Shown here one piece after another: positions 33,458 through 43,167 of a stretch of 64,000 bases of DNA. Positions within the stretch are counted from its first letter, which is position 1, and every line of letters begins with the position of its first letter. The stretch is from positions 62,001-126,000 of the forward strand of contig CALQCC020000009.1 of NCBI GenBank assembly GCA_943328975.2, in the 5' to 3' direction. Origin of the DNA: Bordetella parapertussis (GTDB lineage Bacteria; Acidobacteriota; Terriglobia; Bryobacterales; Bryobacteraceae). The notes under the pieces are model-generated. The model saw only the letters and a list, made by a program, of their open reading frames with translations, was not told the origin of the DNA and searched no databases. The position numbers and the translations under genes are program-made.

Positions 33458-34852
33458 TCACGTCGCCACCGTAATCGGTGAGAGACGCGCCAATGAAAAC
33501 AGCGGTCCGCCCCGGAATACCTGGATCGTAGTGGAGTTTGCTACCAACGCGGACAGCGCTATATCTTCTTTGCCATCGCCGTCAAAATCCCCTACTGTAG
33601 CCGAGCTGTATCGCGGATCGTAGACGGGGTAAGAGGTGCCCACGGGCAAGACCCCGTACAGCGGAGCGGTCAAGGGCGTTCCTTTGCTGCTGAACGGGAC
33701 AATCCGTAATCCGCCGCCCGCGACGTCCGGCAGCAATAATTCCGGTGCACCCTGATCGTCTAGGTCCAAGGCCAAACTGCGGTAAAACTTACCCGTGGAG
33801 AAGACTCCCGTGCGGGAGAACGGGGCTCCCGGATTTCCGGTCAGCATCTCGGACATCCCCAGAGGGTACGACACGACTAGATCCAGCTTGCCATCACCTG
33901 TGAAATCCGCCGCAGTCAGCGTTTGGGCGTTGGTGCCAGAGAGCAGCGTCGTAATCGGGGCGCCGAAGGAGCCATCCGGCATCCCCGGAAAGACCGTCAC
34001 GGATGCGTAGTCCAACACAATCGCGTCCGCACGCAAGTCCCCCGTGGCGTCGCCTACGATAACGCTGTTTCCGTTTACACCTCCGGTGGTGCGAGCAACC
34101 TGAAATGTCCCATTGCTCTGGCCCAGCGCCACCGTCAACGTTCCCGTGGGAGTCATCGTTAGCACGTCCATCCTGGTATCGCCATTCCAATCGAAATACG
34201 CGAACGCGCCCTTGGCGGGGATGGACGCGACAGGTGCTTGAAATGTACCGTCGCCCTTGCCCAGCGCGGTGGCTAAGCGTGCGGTTCCGTCCAGATTGTC
34301 GGGGCTGCCCAGAACCAGGTCTGTTTTACCATCGCCGTTTAAATCTGCCGTAACCAACCAGGCGTAGCCGCCCGGCGACGGCCATTCAATGCGGGCGCGT
34401 TCCGCGAGGCTGCCGTCCGCTTGTTGGAGTTGCAGGTAGTAGCCTGTACCCGAAACGACGATGCTGTCGTCTCGTCCGTCCCCGTTGAAGTCGGCGATGA
34501 CCCACTCGCCGAGGTGGGGGGTGGCCTCCAACGGGACTCGAATCGCTCTGGGTGGAATCGCAGCCGCCGCAAGGAGTTCAATGGCATTTCGGCATTCGGC
34601 CTCAAGTTCCCGAATCCGCTTTTCATCTTCCAGCCTCGGCCTCTGCCCTAAATTCTTGATAAATGCCTTAATTTTCGTCCAGTTCTGAAAATAGAGAGTT
34701 CCGTCTAGATACGCTGCATGGAAGTTTGACTCATCGGACCCATCCTCGCTGGCGATTTTGATGTGACAGGCACCTTCGGAACTAATCACAACTGCGCGAA
34801 TGGGCAAAGTGCAGACGCACAACGTTAAGAGAACCGCAACCTTCGGCCACAT
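33458..34852 (-). pseudogene. Exported FG-GAP repeat protein, N-terminal part truncated by an in-frame TGA
   Basis: The 464-residue product has a signal peptide (MWPKVAVLLTLCVCTLPIRA) with GGAGG just upstream of ATG 34852, a Cys-containing N-terminal region, and FG-GAP repeats from about residue 105 (ADFNGDGRDD, ADLNGDGKTDLVLG, FDWNGDTRMDVL, ADFTGDGKLDLVV, LDLDDQGAPELLL, GDFDGDGKEDIAL). It ends at TGA 33460-33458 in mid-domain, and the same frame continues open to 31913. The intact gene would encode about 979 residues. Possible causes are a TGG-to-TGA or CGA-to-TGA change, or a sequencing error. Confidence 0.8.
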
Positions 34853-34944
34853 GGAGCACCTCCGACGGGCGTACAAGCCCGAATGCGTCAAGTATAGCTA
34901 GGTACGGCTCCGTTCATGTTATTCTGGTCAAGTACACCAGAGAT

Positions 34945-35020
34945 GGGCGGCTAGCTCAGTTGGGAGAGCACCGCGTTCGCATCGCGGGGGTCGTGGGTTC
35001 GAGTCCCACGTCGTCCACCA
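34945..35020 (+). tRNA. tRNA-Ala (anticodon CGC)
   Basis: A 76-nt cloverleaf with acceptor stem GGGCGGC / GTCGTCC, discriminator A and encoded CCA. The stem contains G3-U70, the alanine identity pair. The D-arm GCTCAGTTGGGAGAGC, anticodon arm CCGCG-TTCGCAT-CGCGG with anticodon CGC, and T-arm GTGGG-TTCGAGT-CCCAC are all paired. It reads GCG. Confidence 0.97.
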
Positions 35021-35048
35021 AACTCATTGACTGTGTACACTGGTCTTC

Positions 35049-35438
35049 ATGGTAAAAAGACTCCTTGCCCTTTCCATTCTGGCTGCGGGCTTCGCGCTGG
35101 CCCAGTCCCCGGTCTACGAACTCCGCACCTACACGGCTCCCGATGGCAAATTGGACGCTTTGATTGCGCGCTTCAAGGACCGCACCATTGCCATATTCAA
35201 TAAGCACCATATGGAGAGCGTGGGCTATTGGGTCCCGCAGGACGCGCCGGCCTCGAAGAACACTCTGATCTACATCCTGAAGCATCCAAGCCGCGCCGAA
35301 GGTGAAAAGAACTGGGCCGCATTCCAAGCCGACGAAGAGTGGAAGAAAGTCGTCGCGGAGACGGAAAAAGACGGTAAGCTCGCGACGAAAGTGGAACGGG
35401 TCTGGATGGACGCAACCACGTTCTCGAAATTGAAGTAA
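35049..35438 (+). CDS. Exported NIPSNAP family protein
   Basis: This 129-residue protein has a signal peptide (LLALSILAAGFALAQS) followed by the NIPSNAP beta-alpha fold: VYELRTYTAPDGKLDALIARFKD, HHMESVGYW, and a C-terminal helical part with KNWAAFQADEEWKKVV. NIPSNAP domains are ferredoxin-like dimers of unclear function; secreted versions are common in soil bacteria. It lies 28 bp after tRNA-Ala and ends directly before the methyltransferase GTG (no gap). Confidence 0.85.
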   Translation: MVKRLLALSILAAGFALAQSPVYELRTYTAPDGKLDALIARFKDRTIAIFNKHHMESVGYWVPQDAPASKNTLIYILKHPSRAEGEKNWAAFQADEEWKKVVAETEKDGKLATKVERVWMDATTFSKLK

Positions 35439-36122
35439 GTGGCTAAACAACTCACGCAGGACCAACAACTTGAAAAGATGCGGCTGGATTGGGATCGCCG
35501 CGCCAAAGAGAACGCGCGTTACTACGTCGATACCAGCCGCAAGGATTGGACCGACGACGATTTCTTCGCCTCGGGCGAACTGGCGATCGCCCAGGACATC
35601 CTCACCGATACCACCAACATCTGCCAGGGCAAAGACCCCAAGACGATGCGGGTGCTCGAAATCGGCTGCGGAGCGGGACGGCTGACGCAGGCCTTGTCGA
35701 ACATCTTCGGCGAAGTTCACGCGGTGGACGTCAGCGGCGAGATGGTGGCGCAGGCTCGCGCGGCACTAGGCAACCGTCCGGGCGTGCATTTGTACCAGAA
35801 CAACGGTTGCGACTTGTCGGTGATCCCGGCGTTGGAATTTGATTTTGCGTATTCTGCGATCGTGTTTCAACACATCCCCAGCCGCGATGTGATTGAGAAC
35901 TACGTTCGCGAAGTGCACCGGCTGCTCAAGCCGGGGGCTTTGTTCAAGTTTCAGGTGCAGGGCTACATCGCGACCGATAGCACTCCCGATGACACCTGGC
36001 ACGGCGTGTCTTACAGCGAACAGCAAGCTCGGGAAATGGCGGAACGCTGCGGCTTCGAAATGCGCTACAGCCACGGAGCGGGCGTGCAGTATTTCTGGCT
36101 GTGGTATTTCAAGAAGCCGTAG
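35439..36122 (+). CDS. Class I SAM-dependent methyltransferase
   Basis: This 227-residue cytosolic enzyme has the SAM-binding motif I VLEIGCGAGRL (about 68-78), an acidic motif II in VHAVDVSGEMV, and motif III in FKFQVQGYIATD. The N-terminal helical region (DWDRRAKENARYYVDTSRKDW) resembles small-molecule methyltransferases. Substrate unknown. GTG 35439 follows the NIPSNAP stop at once, so translation is probably coupled; ATG 35478 is an alternative. The stop abuts the stop of the convergent exported gene. Confidence 0.82.
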   Translation: MAKQLTQDQQLEKMRLDWDRRAKENARYYVDTSRKDWTDDDFFASGELAIAQDILTDTTNICQGKDPKTMRVLEIGCGAGRLTQALSNIFGEVHAVDVSGEMVAQARAALGNRPGVHLYQNNGCDLSVIPALEFDFAYSAIVFQHIPSRDVIENYVREVHRLLKPGALFKFQVQGYIATDSTPDDTWHGVSYSEQQAREMAERCGFEMRYSHGAGVQYFWLWYFKKP

Positions 36123-36749
36123 CTACTTCTTGAATTCGTACTTGAACTCGTTGTCTCCAGCGTAAACGCACAGCTCAAAACCCATTTTCCCGCGATCCGG
36201 GGCATTGAAGACAAAGGTGTACATCGTCATTTTCCCGGGGGCCAACTCAAGGGACTGTTTTTCGTGCGCGAAGCCCGCCAGGTGAGTGATCAAATCCTGT
36301 TTTTGCGTGCGCTCCTTTTCCAAGAACACGCGTTCCTGGATGTCCCGAGCATTGGGCACGTACGCTGCTGGCGTGACTTTGGATGCAGGCTTGGCCGGCG
36401 TCTGATCCAGCGCTCTCTGCAATTCCACCGCGACCATGCGGGTATCTGAGGCCGCTACCGCTGTACCATTCTTGTGAAAGCGCACAAAATCGTCGGCCAG
36501 CCTGACGGTTTGCGATCCGTTGTTGCTTACTGCCACGTCCACGAAATAGCGCCAGGGCCCGCCGTAAACGGCCGTGGCCACAACAACTCCGAACTTCTGC
36601 GCGACGGCGAATTTGTTGTCGGTTAGTTCCAGAAAGTGGAACGATTTAGGAGTTTCGAGATTCGCAACTGGGAGTCCAAACCTCGATTCGGCGGACAAGA
36701 GCCCGCACGCTGAAATCAGAAGACAGATGCATTTGCCTAAACGTAACAT
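36123..36749 (-). CDS. Exported protein of unknown function
   Basis: This 208-residue protein has a signal peptide (CICLLISACGLLSAE). The mature part reads as a beta-sandwich (VVVATAVYGGPWRYFVDVAVSNN), followed by a charged helical linker (about 130-160) and a second strand-rich part (KMTMYTFVFNAPDRG). No named domain recognised. It is separated from the upstream carbamoyltransferase gene by 85 bp that include a small GTACCCG hairpin without a T-tract. Confidence 0.6.
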   Translation of the reverse strand: MLRLGKCICLLISACGLLSAESRFGLPVANLETPKSFHFLELTDNKFAVAQKFGVVVATAVYGGPWRYFVDVAVSNNGSQTVRLADDFVRFHKNGTAVAASDTRMVAVELQRALDQTPAKPASKVTPAAYVPNARDIQERVFLEKERTQKQDLITHLAGFAHEKQSLELAPGKMTMYTFVFNAPDRGKMGFELCVYAGDNEFKYEFKK

Positions 36750-36834
36750 TGGGACAGATCCCCTCCGATGAGGGTATTCGTCCAGTCACGTCGTATGCTG
36801 TAGGGCCAGGTACCCGAGATGGCGGGTACTAAGG

Positions 36835-38394
36835 CTATTTTTCCAAGAGGAAGTTGCCGACGAACATCGCGTCTATTCCCGAGGAATAGAAACTGCGCAC
36901 GGCATCGCGCGGGGTGGAGACCAGCGGGTCGCCGAAGAGGTTGAAGCTAGTGTTGTAAAGAACGGGCAGTCCCGTGGCTTTACCGGCTTCGAGCAACAGG
37001 CGGTGATAGAGCGGATTGTCGGCTTCGTGCACCACGTGGGCGCGGATCATATCCTGGCCCAGGATGGCGGCAGCGAACGTCTTCTTGTGCTCAGGGCGAA
37101 CGCGGCCCATGGTGGCCAGGTTGCGCGCGTTGGGACCGACATCGAAGTACTTCGCTGCGACTTCGGCAGGCACCGAGGCGGCGAACTTGCGGAACGGCTC
37201 GCGATGTTTGATATAGACGTTCAGGTTCTCGGTGGAATAGGGGTCCAACGGTGACGCCAAAATGCTGCGATTGCCCAGCGCACGCGGGCCAAATTCCATA
37301 CGCCCGTGCATCCAAGCGACAATCTTGTGGTCGTTCAGCATGCTCACTGCCGTGGCCAACACTTGATCCTGCGAACGGATGTGTTGGAAACGGAGTTTGC
37401 AGTTCTCAAAGACCTGTTTGATTTCTTCCGCGCCGGAGCTGGGTCCCAGGAACAATGTTCCTGGCGTCATGCGGCGTTGATGGCGGCGCAACTGGTGCCA
37501 CACGTGATAGACGGCACCGATGGCAGTACCCGCATTGCCGGCGGCGGGCTGGACATACACGTTCTTCCAGTTGCCGGAGCGTTCCAGCGCTTCCACCAGC
37601 AGCACGTTCATGAAGAGGCCGCCCGCGAGACAGATGTTTTCGCCTTTGCCTGCGAGGCCCAACACGGTGGCTTCGATGGTCTTCTGCAGCGCGTACGCGA
37701 TGCTCGCCCCTTCCGCGGTGGAGATGGGTAGCGTGACGCCCAGGTGGTCCAGGAATTTTTGATTCAATCCACCGCGCATCGCGCCGTGGCCGGTGAAGAA
37801 CGATGCATCCAGGCGCGCCGTGTCGGAAATCAAATCACGGAACTTATCCAGGAAGCGACCATCGCCCGAAGTGGACAGCCATTGAACCTTGTGTTCCTCA
37901 GCGCCCGCGCGCATCCCGAGCAACTCAGTCACCGCGCCATACAGGCGGCCTAGCGAATCGGGGTAATACCATTCTTTGTCTAACTGTAGTTGCGTACCCT
38001 GTGCATGCCAGCGCGCGCCGCAGCGGAAATCGCCCGCGTGATCGAGCGTTAAGACCGTGGCCTCTTCGAAAGGCGAAGTAAAGAATGCGGAGGCCGCGTG
38101 GGCCTGGTGATGCTCCACCACAATAATCTCGGCGCGCGGGAATTGGTCACGCAGCGCGAGATGGAAGTGGGATTCGGCGGCCTTGGAAAAGGGCCGAACC
38201 ACAGCGACGCAAGTGACTTGCTCTCGCGTCAGGCCGGCAATTCGCAGGCATTCCGACACGGCGGCTTGCGGAATCTCACCCGGATGGGCACCGCGCCGCA
38301 ATTTGTTTTCTTCAATGGCGGCTTTTAGTTCGTTGTTGTGCAGCAGCGCGCAGGCCGCGTCGCCCAGTAATCCGCCTAAGCCCAGAATCGCCAT
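36835..38394 (-). CDS. Carbamoyltransferase, NodU/CmcH family
   Basis: This 519-residue enzyme has an N-terminal Kae1-like domain with VEHHQAHAASAFFTSPF and TLDHAGDFRCG (metal and carbamoyl-adenylate binding) and ICLAGGLFMNVLL, and a C-terminal domain with WMHGRMEFGPRALGNRSIL and LYNTSFNLFGDPLV. It would transfer a carbamoyl group from carbamoyl phosphate to a hydroxyl of a small molecule or sugar. It is slightly shorter than typical members. The glnS stop lies one base upstream of its ATG, so it is co-transcribed with tRNA synthetases; no natural-product genes are near, so the acceptor is unknown. Confidence 0.88.
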   Translation of the reverse strand: MAILGLGGLLGDAACALLHNNELKAAIEENKLRRGAHPGEIPQAAVSECLRIAGLTREQVTCVAVVRPFSKAAESHFHLALRDQFPRAEIIVVEHHQAHAASAFFTSPFEEATVLTLDHAGDFRCGARWHAQGTQLQLDKEWYYPDSLGRLYGAVTELLGMRAGAEEHKVQWLSTSGDGRFLDKFRDLISDTARLDASFFTGHGAMRGGLNQKFLDHLGVTLPISTAEGASIAYALQKTIEATVLGLAGKGENICLAGGLFMNVLLVEALERSGNWKNVYVQPAAGNAGTAIGAVYHVWHQLRRHQRRMTPGTLFLGPSSGAEEIKQVFENCKLRFQHIRSQDQVLATAVSMLNDHKIVAWMHGRMEFGPRALGNRSILASPLDPYSTENLNVYIKHREPFRKFAASVPAEVAAKYFDVGPNARNLATMGRVRPEHKKTFAAAILGQDMIRAHVVHEADNPLYHRLLLEAGKATGLPVLYNTSFNLFGDPLVSTPRDAVRSFYSSGIDAMFVGNFLLEK

Positions 38395-38395
38395 G

Positions 38396-40084
38396 TTAAA
38401 CCTTCGCCTCTATCTTTGCCCACGTATCACGAAGGGCCACGGTACGGTTGAACACGGGAGCCTCCGGCGTGCTGTCTGTATCCACTGCGAAATAACCGAG
38501 GCGCTCGAATTGATAGCGGCTTCCGGGGGCCGCTCCGCGCAGGCTCGGCTCTCCTTTTGCATGTTGCACTGCCAGCGAGTTCGGATTCAGGTTGACTGTG
38601 AAGTCCTGGCCTTCCGGAACATCGTTCGGATTTTCTTTGGTGAACAGCGTCTCATAGATGCGCACTTCCGCATCGACGGCGTGTTCCGCGGAGACCCAGT
38701 GGATGGTCGACTTCACCTTGCGGCCATCCGGAGCGTTGCCGCCGCGTGTGGCCGGATCGTAGGTGCAGTGGACTTCCACAACTTTGCCGTCAGCGTCTTT
38801 CACCACACTGGTGCAGGTGACGAAGTAGCCGTAACGCAGGCGCACTTCGCGCCCCGGAGTGAGCCGGAAATATTTGGGAGGAGGAACCTCGCGGAAGTCG
38901 TCCTGTTCAATGTACAGGACTTTGGAGAACGGTACGCTGCGGGTGCCCGCAGTCTCGTCTTCCGGATTGTTCACCGCTTCCATGTGTTCGACTTGTCCCT
39001 CGGGATAGTTGTCGATCACGACGCGTAGCGGATCCAGCACTGCCATCACGCGCGTTGCGCGGCGGTTCAGATCTTCGCGGATGTAATACTCCAGCAACTG
39101 AAGCTCGGTGGTGCCGTTAGTTTTCGAAACACCGATACGTTTGCAGAAACTACGGATCGCTTCGGGGGAATAGCCGCGGCGCCGCATCCCGGAAATAGTA
39201 GGCATACGCGGATCGTTCCAGCCGGAGACGTGTTTGTCCTGCACCAAGGTCAGCAGCTTGCGCTTGCTGAGCAAGGTGTAGGTGATGCTCAACCGGTCGA
39301 ATTCGATCTGCTGCGGAGCGTAAATGCCCAACTGCTGGATGTACCAGTCATACAGAGGACGATGGTCTTCAAATTCCAGGGTGCAGATGGAGTGCGTAAT
39401 GCGCTCGATGGAATCCGATTGCCCATGCGCGAAATCGTACATCGGATAGATGCACCACTTGTCGCCGGTGCGGTGATGATGCGCTTTGAGGATGCGGTAC
39501 ATCACGGGATCGCGGAAGTTGAGATTCGTCGACGCCATGTCGATCTTGGCGCGCAGTGTACGGGTCCCGTCCGGAAACTCGCCCGCGCGCATGCGGCGGA
39601 AGAGGTCGAGATTTTCTTCCACGCTGCGATTGCGATAGGGGCTATCGCTGCCAGGCTCCGTCAACGAGCCGCGTGTTTCGCGCATTTGCTCGGCGTTCAA
39701 ATCGCAGACGTAGGCCACACCTTTTTGGATGAGTTGCTCGGCCCACTGGTAGATCTGCTCGAAATAATCCGACGCATAGAACATGCGGTCGCCGAAGTCG
39801 CCGCCCAGCCAGCGGACGTCCTCGATGATGGAATCGACGTATTCGACTTCCTCTTTCGACGGATTGGTGTCATCGAAGCGCAGGTTGCAGAGGCCGCCGA
39901 ATTCTTGGGCCAAGCCGAAGTTGATGTTGATGGACTTGGCATGTCCAATGTGGAGGTAGCCGTTGGGTTCCGGTGGAAAGCGTGTTTGTACGCGGCCACC
40001 ATGCTTGCCAGTCTCCAGGTCATGGAGGATGATGTCGCGAATAAAGTTAGACGGTGCGGCTTCGACGGCTGGGGGCGTACTCAT
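38396..40084 (-). CDS. glnS: Glutamine--tRNA ligase
   Basis: This 562-residue class I synthetase charges tRNA-Gln directly. The HIGH motif is HIGHA in [15 protein letters not shown] (about 37-52), the KMSKS-equivalent is LLSKRKL, and the C-terminal anticodon-binding beta-barrels end with the GYFAVDTDS segment. Full length matches bacterial GlnRS. ATG 40084 overlaps the gltX stop (ATGA), indicating translational coupling. A longer frame to 40132 adds unconserved residues. A dedicated GlnRS implies that the neighbouring GluRS need not misacylate tRNA-Gln. Confidence 0.96.
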   Translation of the reverse strand: MSTPPAVEAAPSNFIRDIILHDLETGKHGGRVQTRFPPEPNGYLHIGHAKSININFGLAQEFGGLCNLRFDDTNPSKEEVEYVDSIIEDVRWLGGDFGDRMFYASDYFEQIYQWAEQLIQKGVAYVCDLNAEQMRETRGSLTEPGSDSPYRNRSVEENLDLFRRMRAGEFPDGTRTLRAKIDMASTNLNFRDPVMYRILKAHHHRTGDKWCIYPMYDFAHGQSDSIERITHSICTLEFEDHRPLYDWYIQQLGIYAPQQIEFDRLSITYTLLSKRKLLTLVQDKHVSGWNDPRMPTISGMRRRGYSPEAIRSFCKRIGVSKTNGTTELQLLEYYIREDLNRRATRVMAVLDPLRVVIDNYPEGQVEHMEAVNNPEDETAGTRSVPFSKVLYIEQDDFREVPPPKYFRLTPGREVRLRYGYFVTCTSVVKDADGKVVEVHCTYDPATRGGNAPDGRKVKSTIHWVSAEHAVDAEVRIYETLFTKENPNDVPEGQDFTVNLNPNSLAVQHAKGEPSLRGAAPGSRYQFERLGYFAVDTDSTPEAPVFNRTVALRDTWAKIEAKV

Positions 40085-41517
40085 ACGGTTTCCTTGAGAA
40101 GTTGTCGGGCGGCGGCGATTCGTTTCAGGCACAGGTCGCGGCCCAATACTTCCAGTGTTTCAAATAAGGGGGGCGCGTTCTTGCGTCCGCAAACGGCGAC
40201 GCGAATAGGCTGGAACATTTGTCCAGCTTTGATTTTCAAACTTTCGGCTCCCGCGCGCAGGGCTTGATCGAGACCGTCGTGGTTGAACTCGGCGGTCGCT
40301 AGGATTTCTTCGGCGCGTTCGAGAGCAGCAGCGGCCATCGCGAGGTCGCCCTTTTGCGGCGTCAGCTCTGCGGGGTCATAGGGGGCCAGGGGGTCTACGA
40401 AGAAGAAGTCAGCGACGGTAGTAACTTCCTTCAGTAATTTGATGCGTTCTTGGATCAGCGGCGTGATTCGACGCATGAGTGCGTCGTCCACGTTATACCC
40501 GGCCTGATGTACGTAGGGCAATAGTTGCTCCGACAACTCGTCCAGCGACATCGTGCGGATCATCTCCGCGTTCAGCCAGACGGCTTTAGGATCGAACGGC
40601 TCTGCTTCGGTGAAGTTGATGGTGGCGTTGCTACGGTTCACGCCTTCCAGCGTGAAGATATCGATGAGCTCCTGGCGGGTGAGCTTTTCGCGGTCATCTT
40701 TGGGCGACCAGCCGAGCAAACATACGAAGTTCACGAACGCGTGCGGTAGGAAACCTGCATCGCGATAGGTGGTGACGCTGACTACAGGTCCGTGTTTGCG
40801 CTTCGAGAGCTTCGCGCCATCGGGGGCAATCAACAACGGCAAGTGGGCGAACTTCGGAGGCTCCACGCCCAGGGCTTCGAAGATCAGTTGGTGCTTGAAG
40901 GTGTTGGTAAGGTGGTCCTGGCCGCGAATGATGTGGCTGATGCGCAGGTCGGCATCATCGGCGCAGGACGCCATGTGATAGGTGGGGATGCCGGAGCTGC
41001 GGAGCAGCGCAAAGTCTTCGATATCGGCGGTGGCTTTCGACTGCGGCCCGTAGACCAGGTCGACGAAGGAGACGGATTCTCGGGATTCGCGCGGCACACG
41101 GTAGCGCACAACGAAGGGCTCGCCTGCTGCGGCTCGGCGATCGCTTTCTTCCTGCGAAAGCTCCCGCATGTCTGCGTTGAAGAGCCAGCCTCCGCTATGT
41201 TCGGTTTCTACAGCAACGGCTGGGGTGAAATCGCGATAGGCCATGCCTTTGGCCAGTATTTCGTTGGCCATCTTGCGATGCAGATCGCCGCGCTCGGACT
41301 GGCGATAGAACTCGTCCCAGTTCAAGTCGAGCCATTTCAGCCCCTCGAAAATGGAGTCGAGCGAGGTCTGGGTGTTACGTTCCACGTCGGTGTCGTCAAT
41401 GCGCAGGATCATGGTCCCGCCGTTGTGGCGGGCGTAGAGCCAGTTAAGAATGAAGGTCCTGGCGCTGCCGATGTGGAGGTAGCCCGTGGGAGATGGGGCG
41501 AAACGGACTCGAAGCAT
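40081..41517 (-). CDS. gltX: Glutamate--tRNA ligase
   Basis: This 478-residue class I synthetase begins [18 protein letters not shown] with the HIGH-motif variant HIGS, has [10 protein letters not shown] (about 39-48) and the KLSKRKHG motif (about 243-250), and a helical C-terminal anticodon-binding domain. It attaches glutamate to tRNA-Glu. Its stop overlaps the glnS start by four bases. The start is 52 bp from the divergent exported gene at 41570. Confidence 0.96.
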   Translation of the reverse strand: MLRVRFAPSPTGYLHIGSARTFILNWLYARHNGGTMILRIDDTDVERNTQTSLDSIFEGLKWLDLNWDEFYRQSERGDLHRKMANEILAKGMAYRDFTPAVAVETEHSGGWLFNADMRELSQEESDRRAAAGEPFVVRYRVPRESRESVSFVDLVYGPQSKATADIEDFALLRSSGIPTYHMASCADDADLRISHIIRGQDHLTNTFKHQLIFEALGVEPPKFAHLPLLIAPDGAKLSKRKHGPVVSVTTYRDAGFLPHAFVNFVCLLGWSPKDDREKLTRQELIDIFTLEGVNRSNATINFTEAEPFDPKAVWLNAEMIRTMSLDELSEQLLPYVHQAGYNVDDALMRRITPLIQERIKLLKEVTTVADFFFVDPLAPYDPAELTPQKGDLAMAAAALERAEEILATAEFNHDGLDQALRAGAESLKIKAGQMFQPIRVAVCGRKNAPPLFETLEVLGRDLCLKRIAAARQLLKETV

Positions 41518-41542
41518 GGATCGTCTCTTAGGATAGCAGCCC

Positions 41543-41548
41543 TATAAT
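41543..41548 (+). promoter_or_regulatory. Consensus -10 (TATAAT) for the exported gene at 41570
   Basis: A perfect TATAAT lies 21 bases before the GTG start, with GGAGG at 41557-41561 between them. Predicted start site near 41555. No good -35 is present. Confidence 0.5.
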
Positions 41549-41569
41549 GAAGACTTGGAGGCCACACTC

Positions 41570-42436
41570 GTGAAAATCACGCCCTCGATACTATTCTTGA
41601 CCCTTGGAATCACCGCATTCGCGCAGCCGTACGACACGTTTCGCGGCCGGATTACGGGGGGCTCCGGCGATCGCGGCAAGTGCACGATTGAAGTTGTGGT
41701 GGACGGATCGGCCGAAGTGGAGGTATTCGCGGCGGAAGGCCGAATGCGGACACTCACCGGGGCCTCCGCGACATGGCGGCGCATGGACTGCAACATGGGG
41801 ATGCCGGCGAATCCAGCAGAGTTCAAGTTTAGCCCCCAGGAGGGGCGCGGCAAGCAGTACATTGTGCGGGCGCCGGAGGAAAATCGCGGAATTGCGATGG
41901 TCCGGATTGAAGATTCGGCGGGTGGCAGCGAAGTCTATAAGTTCGACCTGGAATGGCGCGGCACCAATGGAGGCTTGACCTCGGGTGGCTTCGGCAATCC
42001 GAACGACGGAGGAAGTATCTTCAATGCTCCGCGCGGGCAGGGCAATAATCCGCCCCAGGGCGGTGGTTTCGGCGGACCGCCTCCTGTGGTACCGAACGGC
42101 CCGCCTATCCCCGGGTGGAACCAGCAGCTGGATTTCCGCAGTCGAGGGGACGGCTACTATCGCAGCTTCCGTGGGTCCGATGACGTATTGACCGACGCCG
42201 TGGTGACGATCGACCGCGGAGGACGCGTGCAGGTGGAACTGAATACCAACCAGCGCGACCGCATCATCATCACCGGTCGCCTGGTGCTGGCCGATCGCGA
42301 CCGTTTGGTGGCGAACATGTCGGGCGGTACCATTCAAGGAGCCATGGAAATCTTGCTGGACCGAAATCGCGTGCAAGAGCTGGCCATGACCGGCGTCGGG
42401 CGCAACCGGTTTGAACTTCGCTGGCAGCCGAAATAA
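41570..42436 (+). CDS. Exported protein of unknown function with Gly/Pro-rich linker
   Basis: This 288-residue protein has a signal peptide (KITPSILFLTLGITAFAQ) and a beta-rich first half (RGRITGGSGDRGKCTIEVVV). A Gly/Asn/Pro-rich linker lies at about 135-185 (FNAPRGQGNNPPQGGGFGG), and a second beta-rich half follows with AVVTIDRGGRVQVELNT. One Cys pair, CTIEV and DCNMG, may form a disulfide. GTG 41570 has GGAGG eight bases upstream and starts exactly at the signal peptide, so I prefer it to TTG 41555. The stop overlaps the next ATG (TAATG), so it is coupled to the methyltransferase. Confidence 0.65.
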   Translation: MKITPSILFLTLGITAFAQPYDTFRGRITGGSGDRGKCTIEVVVDGSAEVEVFAAEGRMRTLTGASATWRRMDCNMGMPANPAEFKFSPQEGRGKQYIVRAPEENRGIAMVRIEDSAGGSEVYKFDLEWRGTNGGLTSGGFGNPNDGGSIFNAPRGQGNNPPQGGGFGGPPPVVPNGPPIPGWNQQLDFRSRGDGYYRSFRGSDDVLTDAVVTIDRGGRVQVELNTNQRDRIIITGRLVLADRDRLVANMSGGTIQGAMEILLDRNRVQELAMTGVGRNRFELRWQPK

Positions 42437-43167
42437 TGCCGACAGTTCAACGACATTCGTTTCCGAAACCGTCCGCTGAATACACGGTCCGCGATCAAGA
42501 GCGGATGAAATTCGCGGGTAATTACTTTGACTGGCAGGCTCGCCTGGTGGCTCCGTACGTGGGCAAGCGTGTCATCGAAATCGGCTGCGGCGTGGGAAAT
42601 TTCACGCGCTACCTGCTGGATCGCGAGTTGGTCATCGGGATCGACATCGAACCGGCCTGCGCGGAGCAGTGGCAACGTGCGTTCCCGGGCAAGACGAACT
42701 TGTTAGGGACGGCCATGGACGTCACCGATCCGGCTTTTCTGGAATTGAAGCAGCATCGTCCGGATACAGTGGTGTGTTTGAATGTTTTAGAGCACGTCGA
42801 AGATGACGTGACTGCGCTGCGGCACATGCATTCGGTGTTGCCGAAAGGCGGTCGCGCACTGTTGATCGTGCCGGCGTACGAAGGGCTCTACGGGCCGATC
42901 GACCATAACCTGGGCCATTACCGGCGCTATTCAAAGAAGCCGTTCGCGGAGTTGGCTGCGTCGCTGGGCTTTCGCGCGTCCATGAAGTATATGAATATGG
43001 TGGGGTGCCTGGGCTGGTGGATGAACGCCAAGGTGCTGAAGAAAACGGAACAATCGGAGGATCAAATCAAGTTCTTTGATTCGGCGATTGTGCCGGTGCT
43101 GTCTCGCTTGGAAGCTGCGATCCCGCCGCCGTTTGGGCAATCGATCTTCGCTGTGCTGGAAAAATGA
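42436..43167 (+). CDS. Class I SAM-dependent methyltransferase
   Basis: This 243-residue cytosolic enzyme has motif I VIEIGCGVGNFTRYLL, acidic motif II in IGIDIEPACAEQ, CLNVLEHVEDD, and the PKGGRALLIVPAYEGLYG segment typical of lipid or glycan-linked methyltransferases. HNLGHYRRYSKK follows. The substrate is unknown; the GT2 gene that overlaps its stop by four bases (ATGA) suggests a lipid- or sugar-modification role. Confidence 0.83.
   Translation: MPTVQRHSFPKPSAEYTVRDQERMKFAGNYFDWQARLVAPYVGKRVIEIGCGVGNFTRYLLDRELVIGIDIEPACAEQWQRAFPGKTNLLGTAMDVTDPAFLELKQHRPDTVVCLNVLEHVEDDVTALRHMHSVLPKGGRALLIVPAYEGLYGPIDHNLGHYRRYSKKPFAELAASLGFRASMKYMNMVGCLGWWMNAKVLKKTEQSEDQIKFFDSAIVPVLSRLEAAIPPPFGQSIFAVLEK

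Noticed and set aside
33458-33460. Selenocysteine reading of the in-frame TGA
   Set aside because: No redox motif or SECIS-like stem is evident and FG-GAP repeats do not use selenocysteine.
36810-36829. GTACCCG hairpin as a terminator
   Set aside because: The stem is only seven pairs and neither strand has a T-tract after it.
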